This document shows, piece by piece, positions 21,682-35,143 of a DNA stretch of 64,000 bases (the first letter of the stretch is position 1; every line of letters starts with the position of its first letter). The stretch lies in assembly GCA_022605955.1 (NCBI GenBank), contig JAKCOZ010000230.1:310001-374000 (forward strand). The letters run 5' to 3'. This DNA comes from Rallus limicola (lineage: Eukaryota; Chordata; Aves; Gruiformes; Rallidae). Below the pieces are notes generated by a model. That model had not been told where the DNA came from. It was given only the letters and a program-made list of their open reading frames with translations, and did no database searches. A program made the translations under genes and the position numbers.

Positions 21682-24600
21682 ATGCCTTTCAGGCCTAGCT
21701 TCTTTACTTTGGGAGTTATTGCTGGACGTTTAGCATGTTTTGAACTGCAGTCTGCTAGGGCCGAGAAAAGCACCGTAGGAGGTTCCAGGCATGTTCCCTC
21801 TTTCCAGGCAAAGGAAAAGGCTGAGAGCCAAAGTGACAGGGTCTGCTCGTGTGTCCTGTTAGGAGGTTTCAGACGAGCTATGCCTTTCAGGCCTAGCTTC
21901 TTTACTTTGGGAGTTATTGCTGGACGTTTAGCATGTTTTGAACTGCAGTCTGCTAGGGCCGAGAAAAGCACCGTAGGAGGTTCCAGGCATGTTCCCTCTT
22001 TCCAGGCAAAGGAAAAGGCTGAGAGCCAAAGTGACAGGGTCTGCTCGTGTGTCCTGTTAGGAGGTTTCAGACAAGCTATGCCTTTCAGGCCTAGCTTCTT
22101 TACTTTGGGAGTTATTGCTGGACGTTTAGCATGTTTTGAACTGCAGTCTGCTAGGGCCGAGAAAAGCACCGTAGGAGGTTCCAGGCATGTTCCCTCTTTG
22201 CAGGCAAAGGAAAAGGCTGAGAGCCAAAGTGACAGGGTCTGCTCGTGTGTCCTGTTAGGAGGTTTCAGACAAGCTATGCCTTTCAGGCCTAGCTTCTTTA
22301 CTTTGGGAGTTATTGCTGGACGTTTAGCATGTTTTGAACTGCAGTCTGCTAGGGCCGAGAAAAGCACCGTAGGAGGTTCCAGGCATGTTCCCTCTTTCCA
22401 GGCAAAGGAAAAGGCTGAGAGCCAAAGTGACAGGGTCTGCTCGTGTGTCCTGTTAGGAGGTTTCAGACGAGCTATGCCTTTCAGGCCTAGCTTCTTTACT
22501 TTGGGAGTTATTGCTGGACGTTTAGCATGTTTTGAACTGAAGTCTGCTAGGGCCGAGAAAAGCACCGTAGGAGGTTCCAGGCATGTTCCCTCTTTCCAGG
22601 CAAAGGAAAAGGCTGAGAGCCAAAGTGACAGGGTCTGCTCGTGTGTCCTGTTAGGAGGTTTCAGACAAGCTATGCCTTTCAGGCCTAGCTTCTTTACTTT
22701 GGGAGTTATTGCTGAACGTTTAGCATGTTTTGAACTGCAGTCTGCTAGGGCCGAGAAAAGCACCGTAGGAGGTTCCAGGCATGTTCCCTCTATCCAGGCA
22801 AAGGAAAAGGCTGAGAGCCAAAGTGACAGGGTCTGCTCGTGTGTCCTGTTAGGAGGTTTCAGACGAGCTATGCCTTTCAGGCCTAGCTTCTTTACTTTGG
22901 GAGTTATTGCTGGACGTGTAGCATGTTTTGAACTGCAGTCTGCTAGGGCCGAGAAAAGCACCGTAGGAGGTTCCAGGCATGTTCCCTCTTTCCAGGCAAA
23001 GGAAAAGGCTGAGAGCCAAAGTGACAGGGTCTGCTCGTGTGTCCTGTTAGGAGGTTTCAGACAAGCTATGCCTTTCAGGCCTAGCTTCTTTACTTTGGGA
23101 GTTATTGCTGGACGTTTAGCATGTTTTGAACTGCAGTCTGCTAGGGCCGAGAAAAGCACCGTAGGAGGTTCCAGGCATGTTCCCTCTTTCCAGGCAAAGG
23201 AAAAGGCTGAGAGCCAAAGTGACAGGGTCTGCTCGTGTGTCCTGTTAGGAGGTTTCAGACAAGCTATGCCTTTCAGGCCTAGCTTCTTTACTTTGGGAGT
23301 TATTGCTGGACGTTTAGCATGTTTTGAACTGCAGTCTGCTAGGGCCGAGAAAAGCACCGTAGGAGGTTCCAGGCATGTTCCCTCTTTCCAGGCAAAGGAA
23401 AAGGCTGAGAGCCAAAGTGACAGGGTCTGCTCCTGTGTCCTGTTAGGAGGTTTCAGACAAGCTATGCCTTTCAGGCCTAGCTTCTTTACCTTGGAAGTTA
23501 TTGCTGGACGTTTAGCATGTTTTGAACTGCAGTCTGCTAGGGCCGAGAAAAGCACCGTAGGAGGTTCCAGGCATGTTCCCTCTTTCCAGGCAAAGGAAAA
23601 GGCTGAGAGCCAAAGTGACAGGGTCTGCTCCTGTGTCCTGTTAGGAGGTTTCAGACAAGCTATGCCTTTCAGGCCTAGCTTCTTTACCTTGGAAGTTATT
23701 GCTGGACGTTTAGCATGTTTTGAACTGCAGTCTGCTAGGGCCGAGAAAAGCACCGTAGGAGGTTCCAGGCATGTTCCCTCTTTCACGGCAAAGGAAAAGG
23801 CTGAGAGCCAAAGTGACAGGGTCTGCTCGTGTGTCCTGTTAGGAGGTTTCAGACAAGCTATGCCTTTCAGGCCTAGCTTCTTTACTTTGGGAGTTATTGC
23901 TGGACGTTTAGCATGTTTTGAACTGCAGGCTGCTAGGGCCGAGAAAAGCACCGTAGGAGGTTCCAGGCATGTTCCCTCTTTCCAGGCAAAGGAAAAGGCT
24001 GAGAGCCAAAGTGACAGGGTCTGCTCGTGTGTCCTGTTAGGAGGTTTCAGACAAGCTATGCCTTTCAGGCCTAGCTTCTTTACTTTGGGAGTTATTGCTG
24101 GACGTTTAGCATGTTTTGAACTGCAGTCTGCTAGGGCCGAGAAAAGCACCGTAGGAGGTTCCAGGCATGTTCCCTCTTTCCAGGCAAAGGAAAAGGCTGA
24201 GAGCCAAAGTGACAGGGTCTGCTCGTGTGTCCTGTTAGGAGGTTTCAGACGAGGTATGCCTTTCAGGCCTAGCTTCTTTACTTTTGGAGTTATTGCTGGA
24301 CGTGTAGCATGTTTTGAACTGCAGTCTGCTAGGGCCGAGAAAAGCACCATAGGAGGTTCCAGGCATGTTCCCTCTTTCCAGGCAAAGGAAAAGGCTGAGA
24401 GCCAAAGTGACAGGGTCTGCTCGTGTGTCCTGTTAGGAGGTTTCAGACAAGCTATGCCTTTCAGGCCTAGCTTCTTTACTTTGGGAGTTATTGCTGGACG
24501 TGTAGCATGTTTTGAACTGCAGTCTGCTAGGGCCGAGAAAAACACCGTAGGAGGTTCCAGGCATGTTCCCTCTTTCCAGGCAAAGGAAAAGGCTGAGAGC

Positions 24601-25779
24601 CAAAGTGACAGGGTCTGCTCGTGTGTCCTGTTAGGAGGTTTCAGACAAGCTATGCCTTTCAGGCCTAGCTTCTTTACTTTGGGAGTTATTGCTGGACGTT
24701 TAGCATGTTTTGAACTGCAGTCTGCTAGGGCCGAGAAAAGCACCGTAGGAGGTTCCAGGCATGTTCCCTCTTTCCAGGCAAAGGAAAAGGCTGAGAGCCA
24801 AAGTGACAGGGTCTGCTCGTGTGTCCTGTTAGGAGGTTTCAGACAAGCTATGCCTTTCAGGCCTAGCTTCTTTACTTTGGGAGTTATTGCTGGACGTTTA
24901 GCATGTTTTGAACTGCAGTCTGCTAGGGCCGAGAAAAGCACCGTAGGAGGTTCCAGGCATGTTCCCTCTTTCCAGGCAAAGGAAAAGGCTGAGAGCCAAA
25001 GTGACAGGGTCTGCTCGTGTGTCCTGTCAGGAGGTTTCAGACAAGCTATGCCTTTCAGGCCTAGCTTCTTTACTTTGGGAGTTATTGCTGGACGTTTAGC
25101 ATGTTTTGAACTGAAGTCTGCTAGGGCCGAGAAAAGCACCGTAGGAGGTTCCAGGCATGTTCCCTCTTTCCAGGCAAAGGAAAAGGCTGAGAGCCAAAGT
25201 GACAGGGTCTGCTCGTGTGTCCTGTTAGGAGGTTTCAGACAAGCTATGCCTTTCAGGCCTAGCTTCTTTACTTTGGGAGTTATTGCTGGACGTTTAGCAT
25301 GTTTTGAACTGCAGTCTGCTAGGGCCGAGAAAAGCACCGTAGGAGGTTCCAGGCATGTTCCCTCTTTCCAGGCAAAGGAAAAGGCTGAGAGCCAAAGTGA
25401 CAGGGTCTGCTCCTGTGTCCTGTTAGGAGGTTTCAGACAAGCTATGCCTTTCAGGCCTAGATTCTTTACTTTGGAAGTTATTGCTGGACGTTTAGCATGT
25501 TTTGAACTGCAGTCTGCTAGGGCCGAGAAAAGCACCGTAGGAGGTTCCAGGCATGTTCCCTCTTTCCAGGCAAAGGAAAAGGCTGAGAGCCAAAGTGACA
25601 GGGTCTGCTCGTGTGTCCTGTTAGGAGGTTTCAGACAAGCTATGCCTTTCAGGCCTAGCTTCTTTACTTTGGGAGTTATTGCTGGACGTTTAGCATGTTT
25701 TGAACTGCAGTCTGCTAGGGCCGAGAAAAGCACCGTAGGAGGTTCCAGGCATGTTCCCTCCTTGCAGGCAAAGGAAAAT
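21682..25779 (+). repeat. 20-monomer family, first and diverged copy
   Basis: The ordered markers here reappear about 4 kb downstream: TCTATCCAGG followed by CAGACGAGC (near 22790-22870), GGACGTGTAGC, ACCTTGGAAG, TTTCACGGC (23785), GCAGGCTGC, CCTGTCAGG, CTGAAGTC (25114), CCTAGATTC, and a final monomer with CTCCTTGCAGG plus a one-base deletion at 25779. Between the TTTCACGGC and CCTGTCAGG monomers this copy has extra monomers that the downstream copy lacks, including CAGACGAGGTATG and ACCATAGG variants near 24250-24350. The left boundary is approximate. Confidence 0.75.
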
Positions 25780-28700
25780 CTGAGAGCCAAAGTGACAGGG
25801 TCTGCTCGTGTGTCCTGTTAGGAGGTTTCAGACAAGCTATGCCTTTCAGGCCTAGCTTCTTTACTTTGGGAGTTATTGCTGGACGTTTAGCATGTTTTGA
25901 ACTGCAGTCTGCTAGGGCCGAGAAAAGCACCGTAGGAGGTTCCAGGCATGTTCCCTCTTTGCAGGCAAAGGAAAAGGCTGAGAGCCAAAGTGACAGGGTC
26001 TGCTCGTGTGTCCTGTTAGGAGGTTTCAGACAAGCTATGCCTTTCATGCCTAGCTTCTTTACTTTGGGAGTTATTGCTGGACGTTTAGCATGTTTTGAAC
26101 TGCAGTCTTCTAGGGCCGAGAAAAGCACCGTAGGAGGTTCCAGGCATGTTCCCTCTTTCCAGGCAAAGGAAAAGGCTGAGAGCCAAAGTGACAGGGTCTG
26201 CTCGTGTGTCCTGTTAGGAGGTTTCAGACAAGCTATGCCTTTCAGGCCTAGCTTCTTTACTTTGGGAGTTATTGCTGGACGTTTAGCATGTTTTGAACTG
26301 CAGTCTGCTAGGGCCGAGAAAAGCACCGTAGGAGGTTCCAGGCATGTTCCCTCTTTCCAGGCAAAGGAAAAGGCTGAGAGCCAAAGTGACAGGGTCTGCT
26401 CGTGTGTCCTGTTAGGAGGTTTCAGACAAGCTATGCCTTTCAGGCCTAGCTTCTTTACTTTGGGAGTTATTGCTGGACGTTTAGCATGTTTTGAACTGCA
26501 GTCTGCTAGGGCCGAGAAAAGCACCGTAGGAGGTTCCAGGCATGTTCCCTCTTTCCAGGCAAAGGAAAAGGCTGAGAGCCAAAGTGACAGGGTCTGCTCG
26601 TGTGTCCTGTTAGGAGGTTTCAGACAAGCTATGCCTTTCAGGCCTAGCTTCTTTACTTTGGGAGTTATTGCTGGACGTTTAGCATGTTTTGAACTGCAGT
26701 CTGCTAGGGCCGAGAAAAGCACCGTAGGAGGTTCCAGGCATGTTCCCTCTTTCCAGGCAAAGGAAAAGGCTGAGAGCCAAAGTGACAGGGTCTGCTCGTG
26801 TGTCCTGTTAGGAGGTTTCAGACAAGCTATGCCTTTCAGGCCTAGCTTCTTTACTTTGGGAGTTATTGCTGGACGTTTAGCATGTTTTGAACTGCAGTCT
26901 GCTAGGGCCGAGGAAAGCACCGTAGGAGGTTCCAGGCATGTTCCCTCTTTCCAGGCAAAGGAAAAGGCTGAGAGCCAAAGTGACAGGGTCTGCTCGTGTG
27001 TCCTGTTAGGAGGTTTCAGACGAGCTATGCCTTTCAGGCCTAGCTTCTTTACTTTTGGAGTTATTGCTGGACGTTTAGCATGTTTTGAACTGCAGTCTGC
27101 TAGGGCCGAGAAAAGCACCGTAGGAGGTTCCAGGCATGTTCCCTCTTTCCAGGCAAAGGAAAAGGCTGAGAGCCAAAGTGACAGGGTCTGCTCGTGTGTC
27201 CTGTTAGGAGGTTTCAGACAAGCTATGCCTTTCAGGCCTAGCTTCTTTACTTTGGGAGTTATTGCTGGACGTTTAGCATGTTTTGAACTGCAGTCTGCTA
27301 GGGCCGAGAAAAGCACCGTAGGAGGTTCCAGGCATGTTCCCTCTATCCAGGCAAAGGAAAAGGCTGAGAGCCAAAGTGACAGGGTCTGCTCGTGTGTCCT
27401 GTTAGGAGGTTTCAGACGAGCTATGCCTTTCAGGCCTAGCTTCTTTACTTTGGGAGTTATTGCTGGACGTGTAGCATGTTTTGAACTGCAGTCTGCTAGG
27501 GCCGAGAAAAGCACCGTAGGAGGTTCCAGGCATGTTCCCTCTTTCCAGGCAAAGGAAAAGGCTGAGAGCCAAAGTGACAGGGTCTGCTCGTGTGTCCTGT
27601 TAGGAGGTTTCAGACAAGCTATGCCTTTCAGGCCTAGCTTCTTTACTTTGGGAGTTATTGCTGGACGTTTAGCATGTTTTGAACTGCAGTCTGCTAGGGC
27701 CGAGAAAAGCACCGTAGGAGGTTCCAGGCATGTTCCCTCTTTCCAGGCAAAGGAAAAGGCTGAGAGCCAAAGTGACAGGGTCTGCTCGTGTGTCCTGTTA
27801 GGAGGTTTCAGACAAGCTATGCCTTTCAGGCCTAGCTTCTTTACTTTGGGAGTTATTGCTGGACGTTTAGCATGTTTTGAACTGCAGTCTGCTAGGGCCG
27901 AGAAAAGCACCGTAGGAGGTTCCAGGCATGTTCCCTCTTTCCAGGCAAAGGAAAAGGCTGAGAGCCAAAGTGACAGGGTCTGCTCCTGTGTCCTGTTAGG
28001 AGGTTTCAGACAAGCTATGCCTTTCAGGCCTAGCTTCTTTACCTTGGAAGTTATTGCTGGACGTTTAGCATGTTTTGAACTGCAGTCTGCTAGGGCCGAG
28101 AAAAGCACCGTAGGAGGTTCCAGGCATGTTCCCTCTTTCCAGGCAAAGGAAAAGGCTGAGAGCCAAAGTGACAGGGTCTGCTCGTGTGTCCTGTTAGGAG
28201 GTTTCAGACAAGCTATGCCTTTCAGGCCTAGCTTCTTTACTTTGGGAGTTATTGCTGGACGTTTAGCATGTTTTGAACTGCAGTCTGCTAGGGCCGAGAA
28301 AAGCACCGTAGGAGGTTCCAGGCATGTTCCCTCTTTCCAGGCAAAGGAAAAGGCTGAGAGCCAAAGTGACAGGGTCTGCTCGTGTGTCCTGTTAGGAGGT
28401 TTCAGACAAGCTATGCCTTTCAGGCCTAGCTTCTTTACTTTGGGAGTTATTGCTGGACGTGTAGCATGTTTTGAACTGCAGTCTGCTAGGGCCGAGAAAA
28501 GCACCGTAGGAGGTTCCAGGCATGTTCCCTCTTTCACGGCAAAGGAAAAGGCTGAGAGCCAAAGTGACAGGGTCTGCTCGTGTGTCCTGTTAGGAGGTTT
28601 CAGACAAGCTATGCCTTTCAGGCCTAGCTTCTTTACTTTGGGAGTTATTGCTGGACGTTTAGCATGTTTTGAACTGCAGGCTGCTAGGGCCGAGAAAAGC

Positions 28701-29738
28701 ACCGTAGGAGGTTCCAGGCATGTTCCCTCTTTCCAGGCAAAGGAAAAGGCTGAGAGCCAAAGTGACAGGGTCTGCTCGTGTGTCCTGTTAGGAGGTTTCA
28801 GACAAGCTATGCCTTTCAGGCCTAGCTTCTTTACTTTGGGAGTTATTGCTGGACGTTTAGCATGTTTTGAACTGCAGTCTGCTAGGGCCGAGAAAAGCAC
28901 CGTAGGAGGTTCCAGGCATGTTCCCTCTTTCCAGGCAAAGGAAAAGGCTGAGAGCCAAAGTGACAGGGTCTGCTCGTGTGTCCTGTCAGGAGGTTTCAGA
29001 CAAGCTATGCCTTTCAGGCCTAGCTTCTTTACTTTGGGAGTTATTGCTGGACGTTTAGCATGTTTTGAACTGAAGTCTGCTAGGGCCGAGAAAAGCACCG
29101 TAGGAGGTTCCAGGCATGTTCCCTCTTTCCAGGCAAAGGAAAAGGCTGAGAGCCAAAGTGACAGGGTCTGCTCGTGTGTCCTGTTAGGAGGTTTCAGACA
29201 AGCTATGCCTTTCAGGCCTAGCTTCTTTACTTTGGGAGTTATTGCTGGACGTTTAGCATGTTTTGAACTGCAGTCTGCTAGGGCCGAGAAAAGCACCGTA
29301 GGAGTTTCCAGGCATGTTCCCTCTTTCCAGGCAAAGGAAAAGGCTGAGAGCCAAAGTGACAGGGTCTGCTCCTGTGTCCTGTTAGGAGGTTTCAGACAAG
29401 CTATGCCTTTCAGGCCTAGATTCTTTACTTTGGAAGTTATTGCTGGACGTTTAGCATGTTTTGAACTGCAGTCTGCTAGGGCCGAGAAAAGCACCGTAGG
29501 AGGTTCCAGGCATGTTCCCTCTTTCCAGGCAAAGGAAAAGGCTGAGAGCCAAAGTGACAGGGTCTGCTCGTGTGTCCTGTTAGGAGGTTTCAGACAAGCT
29601 ATGCCTTTCAGGCCTAGCTTCTTTACTTTGGGAGTTATTGCTGGACGTTTAGCATGTTTTGAACTGCAGTCTGCTAGGGCCGAGAAAAGCACCGTAGGAG
29701 GTTCCAGGCATGTTCCCTCCTTGCAGGCAAAGGAAAAT
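25780..29738 (+). repeat. 20-monomer higher-order block (3959 bp)
   Basis: The block is bounded by two identical monomers with GGAAAATCTGAG in place of GGAAAAGGCTGAG (25779 and 29738), each also carrying CTCCTTGCAGG. The distance of 3959 bp is 20 x 198 minus 1. The monomer with TTTCATGCC and CAGTCTTCTAGG occurs second after each junction (26047 and 30006), showing that the copy extends into the next block. Inner markers follow the order seen at 21.7-25.8 kb. Confidence 0.88.
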
Positions 29739-31777
29739 CTGAGAGCCAAAGTGACAGGGTCTGCTCGTGTGTCCTGTTAGGAGGTTTCAGACAAGCTATG
29801 CCTTTCAGGCCTAGCTTCTTTACTTTGGGAGTTATTGCTGGACGTTTAGCATGTTTTGAACTGCAGTCTGCTAGGGCCGAGAAAAGCACCGTAGGAGGTT
29901 CCAGGCATGTTCCCTCTTTCCAGGCAAAGGAAAAGGCTGAGAGCCAAAGTGACAGGGTCTGCTCGTGTGTCCTGTTAGGAGGTTTCAGACAAGCTATGCC
30001 TTTCATGCCTAGCTTCTTTACTTTGGGAGTTATTGCTGGACGTTTAGCATGTTTTGAACTGCAGTCTTCTAGGGCCGAGAAAAGCACCGTAGGAGGTTCC
30101 AGGCATGTTCCCTCTTTCCAGGCAAAGGAAAAGGCTGAGAGCCAAAGTGACAGGGTCTGCTCGTGTGTCCTGTTAGGAGGTTTCAGACAAGCTATGCCTT
30201 TCAGGCCTAGCTTCTTTACTTTGGGAGTTATTGCTGGACGTTTAGCATGTTTTGAACTGCAGTCTGCTAGGGCCGAGAAAAGCACCGTAGGAGGTTCCAG
30301 GCATGTTCCCTCTTTCCAGGCAAAGGAAAAGGCTGAGAGCCAAAGTGACAGGGTCTGCTCGTGTGTCCTGTTAGGAGGTTTCAGACAAGCTATGCCTTTC
30401 AGGCCTAGCTTCTTTACTTTGGGAGTTATTGCTGGACGTTTAGCATGTTTTGAACTGCAGTCTGCTAGGGCCGAGAAAAGCACCGTAGGAGGTTCCAGGC
30501 ATGTTCCCTCTTTCCAGGCAAAGGAAAAGGCTGAGAGCCAAAGTGACAGGGTCTGCTCGTGTGTCCTGTTAGGAGGTTTCAGACAAGCTATGCCTTTCAG
30601 GCCTAGCTTCTTTACTTTGGGAGTTATTGCTGGACGTTTAGCATGTTTTGAACTGCAGTCTGCTAGGGCCGAGAAAAGCACCGTAGGAGGTTCCAGGCAT
30701 GTTCCCTCTTTCCAGGCAAAGGAAAAGGCTGAGAGCCAAAGTGACAGGGTCTGCTCCTGTGTCCTGTTAGGAGGTTTCAGACAAGCTATGCCTTTCAGGC
30801 CTAGCTTCTTTACTTTGGGAGTTATTGCTGGACGTTTAGCATGTTTTGAACTGCAGTCTGCTAGGGCCGAGAAAAGCACCGTAGGAGGTTCCAGGCATGT
30901 TCCCTCTTTCCAGGCAAAGGAAAAGGCTGAGAGCCAAAGTGACAGGGTCTGCTCGTGTGTCCTGTTAGGAGGTTTCAGACAAGCTATGCCTTTCAGGCCT
31001 AGCTTCTTTACTTTGGGAGTTATTGCTGGACGTGTAGCATGTTTTGAACTGCAGTCTGCTAGGGCCGAGAAAAGCACCGTAGGAGGTTCCAGGCATGTTC
31101 CCTCTTTCACGGCAAAGGAAAAGGCTGAGAGCCAAAGTGACAGGGTCTGCTCGTGTGTCCTGTTAGGAGGTTTCAGACAAGCTATGCCTTTCAGGCCTAG
31201 CTTCTTTACTTTGGGAGTTATTGCTGGACGTTTAGCATGTTTTGAACTGCAGTCTGCTAGGGCCGAGAAAAGCACCGTAGGAGGTTCCAGGCATGTTCCC
31301 TCTTTCCAGGCAAAGGAAAAGGCTGAGAGCCAAAGTGACAGGGTCTGCTCGTGTGTCCTGTTAGGAGGTTTCAGACAAGCTATGCCTTTCAGGCCTAGCT
31401 TCTTTACTTTTGGAGTTATTGCTGGACGTTTAGCATGTTTTGAACTGCAGTCTGCTAGGGCCGAGAAAAGCACCGTAGGAGGTTCCAGGCATGTTCCCTC
31501 TTTCCAGGCAAAGGAAAAGGCTGAGAGCCAAAGTGACAGGGTCTGCTCGTGTGTCCTGTTAGGGAGTTTCAGGCAAGCTATGCCTTTCAGGCCTAGCTTC
31601 TTTACTTTGGGAGTTATTGCTGGACGTTTAGCATGTTTTGAACTGCAGTCTGCTAGGGCCGAGAAAAGCACCGTAGGAGGTTCCAGGCATGTTCCCTCTT
31701 TGCAGGCAAAGGAAAAGGCTGAGAGCCAAAGTGACAGGGTCTGCTCGTGTGTCCTGTTAGGAGGTTTCAGACAAGCT

Positions 31778-34700
31778 ATGCCTTTCAGGCCTAGCTTCTT
31801 TACTTTGGGAGTTATTGCTGGACGTTTAGCATGTTTTGAACTGCTGTCTGCTAGGGCCGAGAAAAGCACCGTAGGAGGTTCCAGGCATGTTCCCTCTTTC
31901 CAGGCAAAGGAAAAGGCTGAGAGCCAAAGTGACAGGGTCTGCTCGTGTGTCCTGTTAGGAGGTTTCAGACAAGCTATGCCTTTCAGGCCTAGCTTCTTTA
32001 CTTTGGGAGTTATTGCTGGACGTTTAGCATGTTTTGAACTGCAGTCTGCTAGGGCCGAGAAAAGCACCGTAGGAGGTTCCAGGCATGTTCCCTCTTTCCA
32101 GGCAAAGGAAAAGGCTGAGAGCCAAAGTGACAGGGTCTGCTCGTGTGTCCTGTTAGGAGGTTTCAGACAAGCTATGCCTTTCAGGCCTAGCTTCTTTACT
32201 TTGGGAGTTATTGCTGGACGTTTAGCATGTTTTGAACTGCAGTCTGCTAGGGCCGAGAAAAGCACCGTAGGAGGTTCCAGGCATGTTCCCTCTTTCCAGG
32301 CAAAGGAAAAGGCTGAGAGCCAAAGTGACAGGGTCTGCTCCTGTGTCCTGTTAGGAGGTTTCAGACAAGCTATGCCTTTCAGGCCTAGCTTCTTTACTTT
32401 GGAAGTTATTGCTGGACGTTTCGCATGTTTTGAACTGCAGTCTGCTAGGGCCGAGAAAAGCACCGTAGGAGGTTCCAAGCATGTTCCCTCTTTCCAGGCA
32501 AAGGAAAAGGCTGAGAGCCAAAGTGACAGGGTCTGCTCGTGTGTCCTGTTAGGAGGTTTCAGACAAGCTATGCCTTTCAGGCCTAGCTTCTTTACTTTGG
32601 GAGTTATTGCTGGACGTTTAGCATGTTTTGAACTGCAGTCTGCTAGGGCCGAGAAAAGCACCGTAGGAGGTTCCAGGCATGTTCCCTCTTTCCAGGCAAA
32701 GGAAAAGGCTGAGAGCCAAAGTGACAGGTTCTGCTCGTGTGTCCTGTTAGGAGGTTTCAGACAAGCTATGCCTTTCAGGCCTAGCTTCTTTACTTTGGGA
32801 GTTATTGCTGGACGTTTAGCATGTTTTGAACTGCAGTCTGCTAGGGCCGAGAAAAGCACCGTAGGAGGTTCCAGGCATGTTCCCTCTTTCCAGGCAAAGG
32901 AAAAGGCTGAGAGCCAAAGTGACAGGGTCTGCTCGTGTGTCCTGTTAGGAGGTTTCAGACAAGCTATGCCTTTCAGGCCTAGCTTCTTTACTTTGGGAGT
33001 TATTGCTGGACGTTTAGCATGTTTTGAACTGCAGTCTGCTAGGGCCGAGAAAAGCACCGTAGGAGGTTCCAGGCATGTTCCCTCTTTCCAGGCAAAGGAA
33101 AAGGCTGAGAGCCAAAGTGACAGGGTCTGCTCGTGTGTCCTGTTAGGAGGTTTCAGACAAGCTATGCCTTTCAGGCCTCGCTTCTTTACTTTGGGAGTTA
33201 TTGCTGGACGTTTAGCATGTTTTGAACTGCAGTCTGCTAGGGCCGAGAAAAGCACCGTAGGAGGTTCCAGGCATGTTCCCTCTTTCCAGGCAAAGGAAAA
33301 GGCTGAGAGCCAAAGTGACAGGGTCTGCTCGTGTGTCCTGTTAGGAGGTTTCAGACAAGCTATGCCTTTCAGGCCTAGCTTCTTTACTTTGGGAGTTATT
33401 GCTGGACGTTTAGCATGTTTTGAACTGCAGTCTGCTAGGGCCGAGAAAAGCACCGTAGGAGGTTCCAGGCATGTTCCCTCTTTCCAGGCAAAGGAAAAGG
33501 CTGAGAGCCAAAGTGACAGGGTCTGCTCGTGTGTCCTGTTAGGAGGTTTCAGACAAGCTATGCCTTTCAGGCCTAGCTTCTTTACTTTTGGAGTTATTGC
33601 TGGACGTTTAGCATGTTTTGAACTGCAGTCTGCTAGGGCCGAGAAAAGCACAGTAGGAGGTTCCAGGCATGTTCCCTCTTTCCAGGCAAAGGAAAAGGCT
33701 GAGAGCCAAAGTGACAGGGTCTGCTCCTGTGTCCTGTTAGGAGGTTTCAGACAAGCTATGCCTTTCAGGCCTAGCTTCTTTACCTTGGAAGTTATTGCTG
33801 GACGTTTAGCATGTTTTGAACTGCAGTCTGCTAGGGCCGAGAAAAGCACCGTAGGAGGTTCCAGGCATGTTCCCTCTTTCCAGGCAAAGGAAAAGGCTGA
33901 GAGCCAAAGTGACAGGGTCTGCTCGTGTGTCCTGTTAGGAGGTTTCAGACAAGCTATGCCTTTCAGGCCTAGCTTCTTTACTTTGGGAGTTATTGCTGGA
34001 CGTTTAGCATGTTTTGAACTGCAGTCTGCTAGGGCCGAGAAAAGCACCGTAGGAGGTTCCAGGCATGTTCCCTCTTTCCAGGCAAAGGAAAAGGCTGAGA
34101 GCCAAAGTGACAGGGTCTGCTCGTGTGTCCTGTTAGGAGGTTTCAGACAAGCTATGCCTTTCAGGCCTAGCTTCTTTACTTTGGGAGTTATTGCTGGACG
34201 TTTAGCATGTTTTGAACTGCAGTCTGCTAGGGCCGAGAAAAGCACCGTAGGAGGTTCCAGGCATGTTCCCTCTTTCCAGGCAAAGGAAAAGGCTGAGAGC
34301 CAAAGTGACAGGGTCTGCTCGTGTGTCCTGTTAGGAGGTTTCAGACAAGCTATGCCTTTCAGGCCTAGCTTCTTTACTTTGGGAGTTATTGCTGGACGTT
34401 TAGCATGTTTTGAACTGCAGTCTGCTAGGGCCGAGAAAAGCACCGTAGGAGGTTCCAGGCATGTTCCCTCTTTCCAGGCAAAGGAAAAGGCTGAGAGCCA
34501 AAGTGACAGGGTCTGCTCGTGTGTCCTGTTAGGAGGTTTCAGACAAGCTATGCCTTTCAGGCCTCGCTTCTTTACTTTGGGAGTTATTGCTGGACGTTTA
34601 GCATGTTTTGAACTGCAGTCTGCTAGGGCCGAGAAAAGCACCGTAGGAGGTTCCAGGCATGTTCCCTCTTTCCAGGCAAAGGAAAAGGCTGAGAGCCAAA

Positions 34701-35143
34701 GTGACAGGGTCTGCTCGTGTGTCCTGTTAGGAGGTTTCAGACAAGCTATGCCTTTCAGGCCTAGCTTCTTTACTTTGGAAGTTATTGCTGGACGTTTAGC
34801 ATGTTTTGAACTGCAGTCTGCTAGGGCCGAGAAAAGCACCGTAGGAGGTTCCAGGCATGTTCCCTCTTTCCAGGCAAAGGAAAAGGCTGAGAGCCAAAGT
34901 GACAGGGTCTGCTCGTGTGTCCTGTTAGGAGGTTTCAGACAAGCTATGCCTTTCAGGCCTAGCTTCTTTACTTTGGGAGTTATTGCTGGACGTTTAGCAT
35001 GTTTTGAACTGCAGTCTGCTAGGGCCGAGAAAAGCACCGTAGGAGGTTCCAGGCATGTTCCCTCTTTGCAGGCAAAGGAAAAGGCTGAGAGCCAAAGTGA
35101 CAGGTTCTGCTCGTGTGTCCTGTTATGAGGTTTCAGACAAGCT
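31778..35143 (+). repeat. 17-monomer block, copy 1 (3366 bp)
   Basis: Markers recur 3366 bp downstream: GCACAGTAGG (33652 and 37018), GCCTCGC, CTTTTGGAG, ACCTTGGAAG, and a closing monomer with TTTGCAGG, CAGGTTCTGC and GTTATGAGG (stop at 35126 and 38492). The first few monomers differ from the second copy (CTGCTGTC at 31845, GTTTCGCATG near 32421, TTCCAAGC near 32478), so the left part is diverged or lies outside the true copied unit. Confidence 0.8.
35126..35128 (+). other. TGA in a variant monomer, amplified to four copies
   Basis: GTTAGGAGG has become GTTATGAGG, creating a TGA in the open plus frame. The same monomer also carries TTTGCAGG and CAGGTTCTGC. Identical copies lie at 38492, 39086 and 43244, at distances of 17, 3 and 21 monomers. 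An unrelated TGA, CTTTTTGAG, occurs once at 49428-49430. The spread of a stop-bearing monomer argues against a coding role for the array. Confidence 0.9.

Larger units (their letters stand above)
8245..25821 (+). other. Longest plus-strand open frame; satellite by-product, not a gene
   Basis: 5858 codons remain open because the 198-bp period is 66 codons and the consensus has no stop in this frame. It begins right at one satellite deletion (8243) and ends shortly after another (25779), so its limits are set by repeat slippage and not by gene signals. Most variants change the residue (Ser to Arg, Gly to Glu, Ala to Ser, Leu to Ser, Gly to Arg) and few are silent, which does not fit purifying selection. 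There is no recognisable domain, and the frame starts at a TTG inside a monomer with no promoter or unique upstream sequence. I see no evidence of translation. Confidence 0.85.
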
